Of a DNA stretch of 62,601 nt, positions 24,714-32,390 are shown one piece after another. The translations under genes were made by a program, and so were the position numbers. The stretch comes from JAWLGJ01 sp041685145 (lineage in GTDB: Bacteria > Pseudomonadota > Alphaproteobacteria > Rhodospirillales > Magnetospirillaceae): assembly GCA_041685145.1 (NCBI GenBank), contig JAWLGJ010000017.1, forward strand, positions 1-62,601, read 5' to 3'. Below the pieces are notes generated by a model. That model was given only the letters and a program-made list of their open reading frames with translations, was not told where the DNA came from and did not search any database. Each line of letters opens with the position of its first letter. Position 1 is the first letter of the stretch.

Positions 24714-25814
24714 CTACAGCGACAGCGCCTGGTCGCGGGCCTGCAGGAAGGCCAGATCGGTGAGCCGCTGATAGGGCATCATCACCTCCCGCGCCTTGCG
24801 GAAGGAATCGATGACGCGCCGGGTCAGCTCGTCGCCGCCGTCGTAGAGCTCCTGCAACACCTCCTCCGACGCCTTCGACGCCGCCTGCAGCACGGGCTCC
24901 GGGAAGGTGCGGACCTGCACGTTGTGCTCGTTGACGAGGGTGTGCAGCGCCTGCGGATCCTTGGCGTAGTACTCGGCGGTGACGTGCTCGTAATCGGCCT
25001 CGACCGCGATCTCGACGATCTTCTGCAGATCCTTGGGCAGGGCGTTGAACTTGTCCTTGTTCACCACCGCCTCGATGGACTGGCCGGGCTCGATGAAGCC
25101 GGGGAAATAGTAGTTCTGGGCAACCTTGTAGAAGCCCAGCGCCAGATCGTTGTAGGGGCCCACGAACTCGGTGGCGTCCAGCGCGCCGGATTGAAGGGCC
25201 TGGAAGACCTCGCCGGCCGGCAGCAGCACGGTGTTGACGCCCAGCTTCTTCCAGACCTCGCCGCCCAGGCCGGGGGTGCGGAACTTCAACCCCTGGAGGT
25301 CGTCGAGCGATTCGATCGGGCGGCGGAACCAGCCGCCGGCCTGAACGCTGGTGTTGCCCGCCGGCCACGCCTTGACGCCGAAGCCGTCATAGATTTCGTC
25401 CCAAAGTTCCTGGCCGCCCATGAACCGGATCCAGCCCATCAGTTCGGGCGCCGACAGGCCGAAGGGAACGCCGGTGAAGAAGCTGAGGCCCTTGTGCTTG
25501 CCGGCCCAGTAATAGGAGGCGGAATGGCACATTTCCGCCGAACCGCGGCTGACGGCGTCCAGGCTCTCCAGCGGCGGCACCAACTCGCCGCCGCCATAGA
25601 CGCGCACGGTCAGGCGGCCGTCGGACATCTCGGTGATGCGCTGGGCCAGGCGCTCGGCGGCGACGCCCAGCACCGGAAAGCCCTTCGGCCAGGTGGTAAC
25701 CATGCGCCACTCGTGGCGCTCCTGCGCGATGGCGGGGCTCGGGAAGCTGGCGGCCGTCGCGGCGGCGGCGCCCGCCCCGACCACGGCGCCGGAAATAAAG
25801 TCACGTCTTTTCAT
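24714..25814 (-). CDS. TRAP transporter substrate-binding protein, Tat-exported
   Basis: The protein has 366 residues. The N-terminus is a twin-arginine signal (MKRRDFISG, then an Ala-rich hydrophobic stretch ending SPAIA). The body matches DctP-type binding proteins: EWRMVTTWPKGFPVLG at the start of the mature part, GGELVPPLESLDAVSRG, and LKFRTPGLGGEVWKKLG with the conserved Arg that binds carboxylate ligands. These features place it in the TakP/alpha-keto acid group. The membrane subunits DctQ and DctM are not in the window, so the protein is an orphan here. The ligand is presumably an organic acid (inference). Confidence 0.9.
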   Translation of the reverse strand: MKRRDFISGAVVGAGAAAATAASFPSPAIAQERHEWRMVTTWPKGFPVLGVAAERLAQRITEMSDGRLTVRVYGGGELVPPLESLDAVSRGSAEMCHSASYYWAGKHKGLSFFTGVPFGLSAPELMGWIRFMGGQELWDEIYDGFGVKAWPAGNTSVQAGGWFRRPIESLDDLQGLKFRTPGLGGEVWKKLGVNTVLLPAGEVFQALQSGALDATEFVGPYNDLALGFYKVAQNYYFPGFIEPGQSIEAVVNKDKFNALPKDLQKIVEIAVEADYEHVTAEYYAKDPQALHTLVNEHNVQVRTFPEPVLQAASKASEEVLQELYDGGDELTRRVIDSFRKAREVMMPYQRLTDLAFLQARDQALSL

Positions 25815-25947
25815 GCGGATCGTCCTCCCGATTGCTCGGCTTATAGGGGCGCGGCACCAGGGGGCCGCGCAAGGGGCGCCATTATCGAAGTCTTTTCTTT
25901 CGGGGACAAGAATGACTCTCGACCGGGTTATGCGGCGCCCGGAATCT

Positions 25948-25976
25948 TTGCCAGTTGGGGCCCGATCTGCTTTGAT
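25948..25976 (+). promoter_or_regulatory. Sigma70-like promoter for the response regulator at 26003
   Basis: TTGCCA (25948-25953), 17 bases, TTTGAT (25971-25976): 5/6 and 4/6 matches to consensus. The ATG is 27 bases downstream. Confidence 0.5.
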
Positions 25977-26002
25977 GTCCGTTGGATGGCGGGCAGGAGT
26001 CC

Positions 26003-26536
26003 ATGGACAGCATCGAACCCAGCCAATTCAACGTCCTGGTGATCGAGGACAACGAGCACTTCCGTCTGCTGACGCGCACGGTCCTGCAGTCGGCGGGGAT
26101 TCGCGCCATCCGCGAGGCCCGCGACGGCGTCGAAGCGCTGGAGGCGCTGCGCGAGGAGCCGGCCGATCTGGTGCTGCTGGACTGGAAGATGGAGCCGATG
26201 GACGGCCTGGTCTTCGTCAGCCGGGTCCGGCGATCGCCCGCCAGCCCCGACCCGTTCGTGCCGGTGCTGATGGTCAGCGCCTATCTGGACGCCGAACTGG
26301 TGCGCGAGGCTTATGACGCCGGCGTCGACGCCTGCATCGCCAAGCCGATCACCGCCAAGGGCCTGCTGTCGCGGATCAGCGACCTCATGAAGCACCGGCG
26401 GCCCTTTGTCCGCACCGAGACCTATTTCGGCCCCGACCGCCGGCGCGCCGACCTGCCGTTCCAGGGGCCCGAGCGGCGCGTGACGCCGTGCGAGCCGATC
26501 CGGCCGCCGGCGCGGCCGTTGCGTTGGCGGTCATGA
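26003..26536 (+). CDS. Response regulator with basic FGPDRRR tail (first of two sisters)
   Basis: The protein has 177 residues from the ATG at 26003, preceded by AGGAG; a TTG at 25982 is the rejected alternative. The receiver domain is complete: acidic pair in VIEDNEH, phospho-acceptor Asp60 in LVLLDWKMEPMDG, and Lys114 in CIAKPI. There is no DNA-binding or enzyme domain. After the receiver a tail reads RPFVRTETYFGPDRRR (about 133-148) and ends in another basic cluster (GPERR). The neighbour at 26628 has the same tail at the same position. It is probably a chemotaxis or phosphorelay receiver whose tail binds a partner. No kinase is encoded nearby. Confidence 0.88.
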   Translation: MDSIEPSQFNVLVIEDNEHFRLLTRTVLQSAGIRAIREARDGVEALEALREEPADLVLLDWKMEPMDGLVFVSRVRRSPASPDPFVPVLMVSAYLDAELVREAYDAGVDACIAKPITAKGLLSRISDLMKHRRPFVRTETYFGPDRRRADLPFQGPERRVTPCEPIRPPARPLRWRS

Positions 26537-26627
26537 TCCCGGTGCGGCGCCAACGCAAGGGTGGTGCAATCGGCATCCGGCTCTATTATCTTGGGCGCCG
26601 GAACGCACGTCCCGGACGAGAGGACGC

Positions 26628-27191
26628 ATGGGCGGATATAACCTAGAGCGGCTGAACTTCCTGGTCGTCGACGACAACAAGCACATGCGCGCCCTGGTGA
26701 AGACGATTCTGCACTCGCTGGGGTCCAAGAACGTGCTGGAGGCGGCCGACGGCGCCGACGCGTTCAAGGAACTGCGGCACTTCCCGGCCGACATCATCAT
26801 CTGCGACTGGAACATGTCGCCGCTGGACGGCCTCGACTTCGTGCGCCTGGTGCGTACCGGCAAGGACAGCCCCAATCCCTTCGCGGCCATCATCATGCTG
26901 ACCGGACATACCGAAATGCACCGGGTGGTCGAGGCCCGCGACGCCGGCGTGCACGAGTTCCTGGCGAAGCCGATTTCCGCCAAGGGGCTGTATTCGCGCA
27001 TCCGCTCCATCATCGAGCGGCCGCGCCCCTTCGTGCGCACCGCCACCTATTTCGGGCCCGACCGGCGCCGCCGGCAGATCGAATACAAGGGGCGCGAGCG
27101 GCGCAAGGCCATTCTCGAGGCGCAGCAACAGGCGGACGATTCCGGCGGCGGCCTGTCGCAGGCCGAGGTCGAGGCGCTGCTCAACGGCTAG
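26628..27191 (+). CDS. Response regulator with basic FGPDRRR tail (second sister)
   Basis: The protein has 187 residues. Receiver: VVDDNKH, Asp60 in IIICDWNMSPLDG, Lys114 in FLAKPI. The tail RPFVRTATYFGPDRRR ends at residue 148, exactly as in the gene before, then a GRERR cluster follows. The last 25 residues end DSGGGLSQAEVEALLNG, a phrase like the CheY-binding peptide at the FliM N-terminus and its relatives (SQxEIDxLL). This suggests docking to a motility component. The two regulators are clearly duplicates that have diverged in their ends. A -10 like TATTAT lies at 26584-26589. Confidence 0.88.
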   Translation: MGGYNLERLNFLVVDDNKHMRALVKTILHSLGSKNVLEAADGADAFKELRHFPADIIICDWNMSPLDGLDFVRLVRTGKDSPNPFAAIIMLTGHTEMHRVVEARDAGVHEFLAKPISAKGLYSRIRSIIERPRPFVRTATYFGPDRRRRQIEYKGRERRKAILEAQQQADDSGGGLSQAEVEALLNG

Positions 27192-27284
27192 GGGCGGAAC
27201 CGTCGAATCGCGGCCATGTCCCCCGGGCTTGCGCCACCGGCGCCCGGTGGGCGATAAAGAACGTTCCCTTGGCCCGAGGTCAGT

Positions 27285-27785
27285 ATGAGCGGCGACGACA
27301 CCGAGCACGAAATCATCACCCCGCCCGAGACGCTGAAGCAAAAGGTCTCGTACAGCCCCGAAGGCGTCGATCAGGCGACCCTCGACCGGGCCGAGGAGGT
27401 GGTGGCGGGCTTGCAGGCCGATTACCTGACCTGGGTTCAGGACGATTTGTCGCGGATGCAGGAATTCTTTGCCGAGGCGCTGGAAAATCCCGACCGGCGC
27501 GGCGATCTTGCCGCGAAGATCTTTCATGTGTCGCACGACGTCAAAGGCCAGGGTGGCAGCTTCAACTACCACCTGATGACCGCCATCGGCAATCTGCTCT
27601 GCCGCTACATCGAGGCCAAGGACACCATCACCGACGCCGATTTGGCGGTGATCCGCCTGCACATCGACGCCATGCGCCTTGTGATCGCCGAACAGATGGA
27701 GGGCGACGGCGGCGAGCGCGGCCGGGAGCTGATTGGCGGTCTGGAGGCCGTTATCACCAAGAATCTGGGCCGGCCGGCGTCGTAA
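27285..27785 (+). CDS. Histidine phosphotransfer (HPt) domain protein
   Basis: The protein has 166 residues. The central part holds IFHVSHDVKGQGGSFNY, in which the His near residue 83 followed by Asp-x-Lys-Gly is the phospho-accepting motif of HPt domains. The remainder is helical, as expected for a four-helix bundle. It follows two receiver-only response regulators and is probably the relay step that joins them to a distant hybrid kinase. The first 30 residues (HEIITPPETLKQKV) are Pro-containing and may be flexible. The 160-bp repeat array starts just after its stop. Confidence 0.85.
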   Translation: MSGDDTEHEIITPPETLKQKVSYSPEGVDQATLDRAEEVVAGLQADYLTWVQDDLSRMQEFFAEALENPDRRGDLAAKIFHVSHDVKGQGGSFNYHLMTAIGNLLCRYIEAKDTITDADLAVIRLHIDAMRLVIAEQMEGDGGERGRELIGGLEAVITKNLGRPAS

Positions 27786-27786
27786 C

Positions 27787-28255
27787 GGCGCCGACCCGCG
27801 CGGATCTCCCGCCCGACGGTCCAAGCCTGACGGGGATACCGCCCCTGGGACCTTAAATTCTCGTTCCCAAGGGGGCCGAGCGAGCCAGCATTCGTGAACG
27901 TATGCCCCGGCGCGCGGCGCCGCAAGCCTGGGCCGGGCGGCCCGACGGCGCCGACCCGCTCGGATCTCCCGCCCGACGGGCAAAGCCTGACGGGGATACC
28001 GGCCAGGAGGCCTTAAATGCTCGTCCTCTCGGCGGCCGAAGCGAGCCGGCATTCATGAACGTATGCCCCGGCGCGCGGCGCCGCAAGCCTGGGCCGGGCG
28101 GCCCGATAGCGGCGCCGGCCCGCCAGGGTCTCCCGCCCGACGGTCTCAGCCTGACGGGGATACCGCCCCTGGAACCTTAAACGCTCGTTCCCAAGGGGGC
28201 CGGGCGAGCCGGCATTCTCTAACGTGCGCCCTTTCGCTCGGCGCCGCAAGCCGGT
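27787..28255. repeat. Three imperfect tandem copies of a ~160-bp repeat
   Basis: Copies begin at 27787, 27947 and 28111, each with the sequence GGCGCCGRCCCG, and run about 160, 164 and 145 bases. Shared blocks include CTCCCGCCCGACGG, AGCCTGACGGGGATACC, CCTTAAA, and GGCGCCGCAAGCC, with internal small inverted repeats. The spacing is not a multiple of three and the blocks drift between frames, so this is not a coding repeat, although long antisense frames are open across it. The stretch 27786-28299 carries no other gene. It fills the gap between the HPt gene and the convergent flgH. Confidence 0.85.
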
Positions 28256-28281
28256 GCCTCCCTGGGCCCTGGCTTGCGGCG
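28242..28281. terminator. Long hairpin at the end of flgH
   Basis: CGCCGCAAGCC (28242-28252) pairs perfectly with GGCTTGCGGCG (28271-28281) around an 18-base loop. It lies 18 bases beyond the flgH stop on the minus strand and overlaps the last repeat copy. No T-run follows. Confidence 0.5.
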
Positions 28282-28299
28282 ATGGCGGCGGCCCGTTCC

Positions 28300-29055
28300 T
28301 CAGAACGGGAAGACGATATCGAACAGTTCCTGCCCGTAGCGCGGCTTCTGCACGTCGCTGAGGGTGCCGCGGCCGCCATAGGCGATGCGGGCCTCGGCGA
28401 TCTTGTCCGACGGCACCGTGTTGTCGGCGTTGATGTCCTGGGGCCGGATGATGCCGGTGACGGTAAGTTGGCGCAGCTCGTGATTCACGCGCACCTCCTG
28501 GCGGCCCAGGATGGCGAGGTTGCCGTTGGGCAGCACGTCGTAGATCACCGAGGCGATCTTGAGGCTGATGGATTCCCCCCGCTGCATCTGACCGGCGCCG
28601 GTGGCGGAATGGTTGGAGTCGAATTCGGCCATCTGCGCCGGGTCGAAGTCGGCCGGGAACAGCCGCGACAGGGCCGAGGTCTCAAGGCCCATCAGCGCGC
28701 CGATGCCGGCGCCCTCGTCGGCGGCGCGGCTGCGGTTGGTGCTGTTCTCCAGCGACGCCTGATCGCTGATGTCGACGGTGACGGTGAGGATATCGCCGAT
28801 GGTGTTGGCGCGCTGATCCTTGAAGAAGGCCCGCGCCCCCGGCCGCCACAGCGAATTGGCCTCCGGCGCGCCGGTCTGCGGGGTCGGCATGGGCATGCTG
28901 ATGGGGCGGGCGCCCTGGGCGAGGCTGCGCTGGGGGTCGGTGAACGCCGGCTCCTTGCCGATCTCGGAGATGCGGCGGGTGGCGTCGCCGCACCCCGTCA
29001 GCAGCAGCACGCTCAGCCCCGAGGCGGCCAGCATGGCCGAAAGTCTGCGGTTCAT
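28300..29055 (-). CDS. flgH: FlgH, flagellar L-ring lipoprotein
   Basis: The protein has 251 residues from the ATG at 29055 (AAGGAG eight bases upstream); a GTG at 29064 is too close to that site. The signal peptide ends in the lipobox LLTGCG. FlgH forms the outer-membrane bushing of the flagellar rod. Family phrases: NSLWRPGARAFFKDQRANTIGDILTVTV, followed later by GNLAILGRQEVRVNHELRQLTVTGIIRP and the closing GYGRL-like RYGQELFDIVFPF. The gene overlaps the spacing of flgA by a few bases and is last of the operon flgF-flgG-flgA-flgH. Confidence 0.95.
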   Translation of the reverse strand: MNRRLSAMLAASGLSVLLLTGCGDATRRISEIGKEPAFTDPQRSLAQGARPISMPMPTPQTGAPEANSLWRPGARAFFKDQRANTIGDILTVTVDISDQASLENSTNRSRAADEGAGIGALMGLETSALSRLFPADFDPAQMAEFDSNHSATGAGQMQRGESISLKIASVIYDVLPNGNLAILGRQEVRVNHELRQLTVTGIIRPQDINADNTVPSDKIAEARIAYGGRGTLSDVQKPRYGQELFDIVFPF

Positions 29056-29060
29056 GACGG

Positions 29061-29999
29061 TCACTCCTTGCCGATGGCGGCCATCGAGGGGGGCAGGGCG
29101 GCAACCCTGTTCGGCCCCTCGACGCGCGCCTTGACGGTGATGTTGCTGCCCTGGTTGGCGACGCGGATCACCGCGCCCTCGGCGCCGTCCTCCAGCGCCC
29201 GGCCCTGGGCTGTCAGGGTCATGCCCGGCTGGCGCAGCACCATCGTGACGGTGGCGCCGCGCGGGACCACCACCGGCTCCTCCACGTCGCGGGTGCGCAC
29301 CGGCTCGCCCGGGCGCAGGCCGAAGCGGGCCGCCTTGCCGACCAGCTCGCCGGGATGGCGCAGCACGTCGCCCTGCACGCGGCTGCTGCGCAGGCGCTGC
29401 CAGGCGACGTCGGCGGCGGCGATGACGTCGCCGCGGCGGATGACCTCGGTCACCACCGGCACCTCGACCGTCTCATGGGCGCGGCCGTCGATACGGATGC
29501 TGCGGGTCGGCGTGACCAGGACGGCGGCGAAGCGCCCGGTGCGCTCGTCGACGCTCACCTCGCGCACCTCGACGGCATCGGGCGCGTCGGCGGGCAGGTG
29601 CAGCCGCAGGTCGCGCGGCGACAGCTCGATCTCGGCGTCGGAGGTGATGCCGTGGCGCGCCAGTTCCGGCAGCAACAGCGCCTCGATGTCCGAGCGGTCC
29701 AGTTGCACGCTGGCGCGGCGGACGACGACGCGGTCGGTCCGGGAAAGCGGCCGCCACGCCACGTCGTAGGCGCGGGCGGCGCGCAGCAGCCATTCCGCCT
29801 CCAGCACCAGCCGCCGGCCGGGCGCCGGCGCCCGCAGCACGGCGGTCGCGGCCTTGTCGCCGATGCCGTCGAAGATGTCGCCCAGGCGCACCACGTCGCC
29901 CTCGACGGTGACCGCCTGGCGCAGCGCCGGGCGCGCCGTCTCGGCGGCCGCGGCGACGGGCAGGGCCAGAACCATGAACAGAAGGACGAGGATACGCAT
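29061..29999 (-). CDS. flgA: FlgA, P-ring assembly chaperone
   Basis: The protein has 312 residues from the ATG at 29999 with a GGAG site; another ATG at 30011 overlaps the flgG stop. A signal peptide is present (hydrophobic residues 2-20). The body has an N-terminal half rich in charged residues and a C-terminal SAF-type domain: VIRRGDVIAAADVAWQRL, then GKAARFGLRPGEPVRTRDVEEPVVVPRGATVTM. The close resembles canonical FlgA, with ALEDGAEGAVIRVANQGSNI. FlgA assists polymerisation of FlgI in the periplasm. FlgI itself is not in this window. Confidence 0.94.
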   Translation of the reverse strand: MRILVLLFMVLALPVAAAAETARPALRQAVTVEGDVVRLGDIFDGIGDKAATAVLRAPAPGRRLVLEAEWLLRAARAYDVAWRPLSRTDRVVVRRASVQLDRSDIEALLLPELARHGITSDAEIELSPRDLRLHLPADAPDAVEVREVSVDERTGRFAAVLVTPTRSIRIDGRAHETVEVPVVTEVIRRGDVIAAADVAWQRLRSSRVQGDVLRHPGELVGKAARFGLRPGEPVRTRDVEEPVVVPRGATVTMVLRQPGMTLTAQGRALEDGAEGAVIRVANQGSNITVKARVEGPNRVAALPPSMAAIGKE

Positions 30000-30010
30000 C
30001 GTCGGCTCCA

Positions 30011-30796
30011 TCAGCGCAAGCGGTTGACCGTGCCCAGCATCTCGTCGGAGGCCTGGATGACCTTGGAGTTCATCTCGTAGGCGCGCTGGGCGCTGATGAG
30101 GTCCGTCATCTCCTGGACGACATTGACGTTGGAGGTTTCCAGGAAGCCCTGCCGGATGGTGCCGTAGCCGGGGTTGCCCGGGTTGGCCACCGCCGCGGCG
30201 CCCGAGGCGGGCGTCTCCAGCAGGAAGTTGTCACCCACGGCCTCCAGCCCGGCCTCGTTGGGGAAGGTGGCGAGCTGGAACTGCCCCACCACCTGCTGCT
30301 CGACCTCGCCGTCGCGCTTGATCATCACCTGGCCGCTGCTGTTGATGGCGATGCCCACGGTGTCGGCGGGCACGGCGATGCCGGGCAGCACCGTGTAGCC
30401 CTGGTGGGTGACCAGCTCGCCGTCGGCGGAAAGCTGGAACGAGCCGTCGCGGGTGTAGGCGGTCTCGCCCGAGGGCAGTTCGACCTGGAAATACCCCTTG
30501 CCCTGAATGGCGATGTCGAGGGTGTTGTCGGTGGGGGTCAGGCTGCCCTGCTCGGTGATGCGGTAGACCGAGGCGAGCTGCACGCCCAGGCCCAACTGCA
30601 CGCCGGCGGGGACGATGGTCCCGGCGTCGGAGGACTGGGCGCCGACACGGCGCAGGTTCTGGTACAGAAGGTCGTTGAACTCCGCCCGACGGCGGGAATA
30701 GGCCGTCGTGTTCATGTTGGCGATGTTGTTGGAAATGACCTCCACATTCGTCTGCTGGGCCAGCATCCCGGTCGCGGCGATGTCCAGGGACTGCAT
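30011..30796 (-). CDS. flgG: FlgG, flagellar distal rod protein
   Basis: The protein has 261 residues, with AAGGAG before the ATG. It starts MQSLDIAATGMLAQQTNVEV and has the rod-protein motif NNIANMNTTAYSRRRAEF. The domain order is flagellar basal body rod N-terminus, hook-like D1 domain with GYFQVELPSGETAYTRDGSF, and C-terminus with QGFLETSNVNVVQEMTDLIS and AYEMNSKVIQASDEML. It builds the distal rod between the P and L rings. The flgA start overlaps its stop. Confidence 0.96.
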   Translation of the reverse strand: MQSLDIAATGMLAQQTNVEVISNNIANMNTTAYSRRRAEFNDLLYQNLRRVGAQSSDAGTIVPAGVQLGLGVQLASVYRITEQGSLTPTDNTLDIAIQGKGYFQVELPSGETAYTRDGSFQLSADGELVTHQGYTVLPGIAVPADTVGIAINSSGQVMIKRDGEVEQQVVGQFQLATFPNEAGLEAVGDNFLLETPASGAAAVANPGNPGYGTIRQGFLETSNVNVVQEMTDLISAQRAYEMNSKVIQASDEMLGTVNRLR

Positions 30797-30816
30797 CGAG
30801 GTTCTCCTTAATCCGA

Positions 30817-31551
30817 CTAGGTCTGGGTGCCCGACAAGACGTCGATGGCCTTGCCGCGTCGTTCGTGTTCCTGCTCCAGGATCTTCTGCACCGCCTCGAA
30901 GCTGCGCATGACCTCGATCATCCGCGTGGTCTCGAGGACCGGCTCGACGTTGGACTGCTCCAGCATTCCCTGGACGACGTCGGGGCGCGGCAGGTCGAGC
31001 GGCTGGTCCGCGGCGGTGTAGAGGCCGTCGCCGGTCTTGCGCAGCGCCTGCTCGTTCTCGAACTCCACCACCCGCAGCCGCCCGATGATGCCGTTCTCGG
31101 TGGCGACGGTGCCGTCGCGGTTGATGGTGATCTCGGTCTCGTTGGGGGCGAAGATGATGGGGATGTCGCCCGGCTGCATCACCGGATGCCCGCTCTTCGA
31201 CATCAGCATCCCCGTCTCGTCGAGGCGGAAATGGCCGGCGCGGGTGTAGCGCATCCCCTCGGCGGTCTCGACGACGAAATAGCCCTCGCCGTTCAGCGCC
31301 ACGTCCAGGGGATTGTCGGTCCGCCGCATCGGCCCCGCGCTGGTGTCGCGAAACGTCGCCCGGTCCTCGACAAAGGCCAGGTCGTGGCGATCGCCGCTGC
31401 CGGTGGTGGCCGGCAGCAGGTGGTCGGCGAACATCACCTCCTCGCGCTTGAAGCCGGGGGTGTTGACGTTGGCCATGTTGTTGGCCACCACCGACATCTG
31501 CCGCCACAACGCCATCTGCCGCGAAAGGGCTATGTAGGATGTGTTTTCCAT
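30817..31551 (-). CDS. flgF: FlgF, flagellar proximal rod protein
   Basis: The protein has 244 residues from the ATG at 31551, preceded by GGAGAAG. It starts MENTSYIALSRQMALWRQM and shows NNMANVNTPGFKREE, the rod motif. The middle has GYFVVETAEGMRYTRAGHFRLD and the end GMLEQSNVEPVLETTRMIEV followed by FEAVQKILEQEHERR. It is a component of the proximal rod, exported by the flagellar secretion system. It is the first gene of flgF-flgG-flgA-flgH, 20 bases before flgG, and divergent from fliL. Confidence 0.95.
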   Translation of the reverse strand: MENTSYIALSRQMALWRQMSVVANNMANVNTPGFKREEVMFADHLLPATTGSGDRHDLAFVEDRATFRDTSAGPMRRTDNPLDVALNGEGYFVVETAEGMRYTRAGHFRLDETGMLMSKSGHPVMQPGDIPIIFAPNETEITINRDGTVATENGIIGRLRVVEFENEQALRKTGDGLYTAADQPLDLPRPDVVQGMLEQSNVEPVLETTRMIEVMRSFEAVQKILEQEHERRGKAIDVLSGTQT

Positions 31552-31842
31552 CTTCTCCGGCCTCGTGGTTGCCGCAGTTCTTGCGCCGAGGGGACCATGC
31601 ATCCCGCGTGCCAACGGCGGCAGGGCCAGCGACGGCGGAAAACGGCGGCGTTCGGCGCCCCCCGGCGGCGCGGGCGGCAGGGCTTGCCCGGTAGTTCTTG
31701 CCGCCGCCGGCGCGGCGATTGCTCCCAAAGCGACCCGCGATTACCCCTTTTGGTGAAATCCTCAACAACTTGTTAACCGCCCGCCGCTACCGTCCAGACT
31801 GTCGGCAGGTGTCGACGGGGTTCGGCAAGGGCAGGGGAACGC
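31552..31842. promoter_or_regulatory. Divergent regulatory gap flgF/fliL
   Basis: These 291 bases separate two flagellar operons. A GC-rich block (31620-31720) contains GGCGGC/GCCGCC complements. The AT-richer part near fliL contains AACAA-C-TTGTT (31764-31774), a 5-1-5 inverted repeat that merges into GTTAAC. No convincing sigma70, sigma28 or sigma54 promoter is visible by eye, and no small gene is supported. Confidence 0.35.
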
Positions 31843-32373
31843 ATGGCCGAGGATCTGGAAGAGGATCTGGAGGGCGCGGAGAGCGAGGCCGGCGACAGGC
31901 CGCCGCCGCCACGCAACCAGCGCAAGCGGCTGCTGCTGGTGTTGCTGCCGGTGTTGCTGGCCATCGGCGGCATAGCCGGCGCCATCTTCAGCGGCGCCGC
32001 CGATCCGGTCGTCGCGCTGGTCACCGGCGGGTCCGACGAAGAGACGCCCAAGCCGCAGCCGCAGACGCCCAGCGTCTACTACGATCTGCCGGAGATGCTG
32101 GTGAACCTCAACTCGCCCGGCCGCAAGCAGAGTTACCTGAAAATCAAGGTGGCGCTGGAGTTGGGCGGCAACGACGACGTCACGCAGGTCGAGAAGGTGC
32201 TGCCCCGCCTGATCGATAATTTCCAGGTCTATCTGCGCGAATTGCGGGTCGAGGATCTGGAAGGGGCGGGCGGTCTGTACCGTCTGCGCGAGGAATTGCT
32301 GGTGCGCGTGCGCGGGGCGGTGGCCCCGGCACAGGTGCGCGACGTCCTCTTCCGTGAGATGCTGGTACAGTAG
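31843..32373 (+). CDS. fliL: FliL, flagellar basal body-associated protein
   Basis: The protein has 176 residues. An acidic N-terminus (EDLEEDLEGAESEAG) lies in the cytoplasm, one membrane segment spans about 27-48, and a periplasmic domain follows. That domain shows the FliL pattern: VYYDLPEMLVNLNSPGRKQS, YLKIKVALEL, then LPRLIDNFQVYLRELR and the closing VRDVLFREMLVQ. FliL surrounds stator units and supports torque and rod stability. It is the first gene of a long motility operon and is followed 17 bases later by fliM. Confidence 0.95.
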   Translation: MAEDLEEDLEGAESEAGDRPPPPRNQRKRLLLVLLPVLLAIGGIAGAIFSGAADPVVALVTGGSDEETPKPQPQTPSVYYDLPEMLVNLNSPGRKQSYLKIKVALELGGNDDVTQVEKVLPRLIDNFQVYLRELRVEDLEGAGGLYRLREELLVRVRGAVAPAQVRDVLFREMLVQ

Positions 32374-32390
32374 GACGAACCGGGTGGCTC

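Noticed and set aside
26643..28052. Long minus-strand frame over the response regulators and the repeat
   Set aside because: It is the shadow of two good receiver genes and the HPt gene, and it continues into the repeat array by chance.
27605..28249. Short minus-strand frames with similar peptides in each repeat copy
   Set aside because: The period is not a multiple of three and no copy has a ribosome-binding site. The similarity of the peptides follows from the DNA repeat.
27786..28299. CRISPR array
   Set aside because: Only three long, imperfect, directly adjoining units, without unique spacers between short repeats, and no cas genes.
30011..31768. A 585-residue form of FlgG
   Set aside because: The extra head is a shadow of flgF. 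FlgG starts with its normal sequence at 30796 after AAGGAG.
31552..31842. Sigma54 promoter in the flgF/fliL gap (TTGCCC...CTTGC)
   Set aside because: The spacing between the candidate -24 and -12 dinucleotides does not fit GG-N10-GC.
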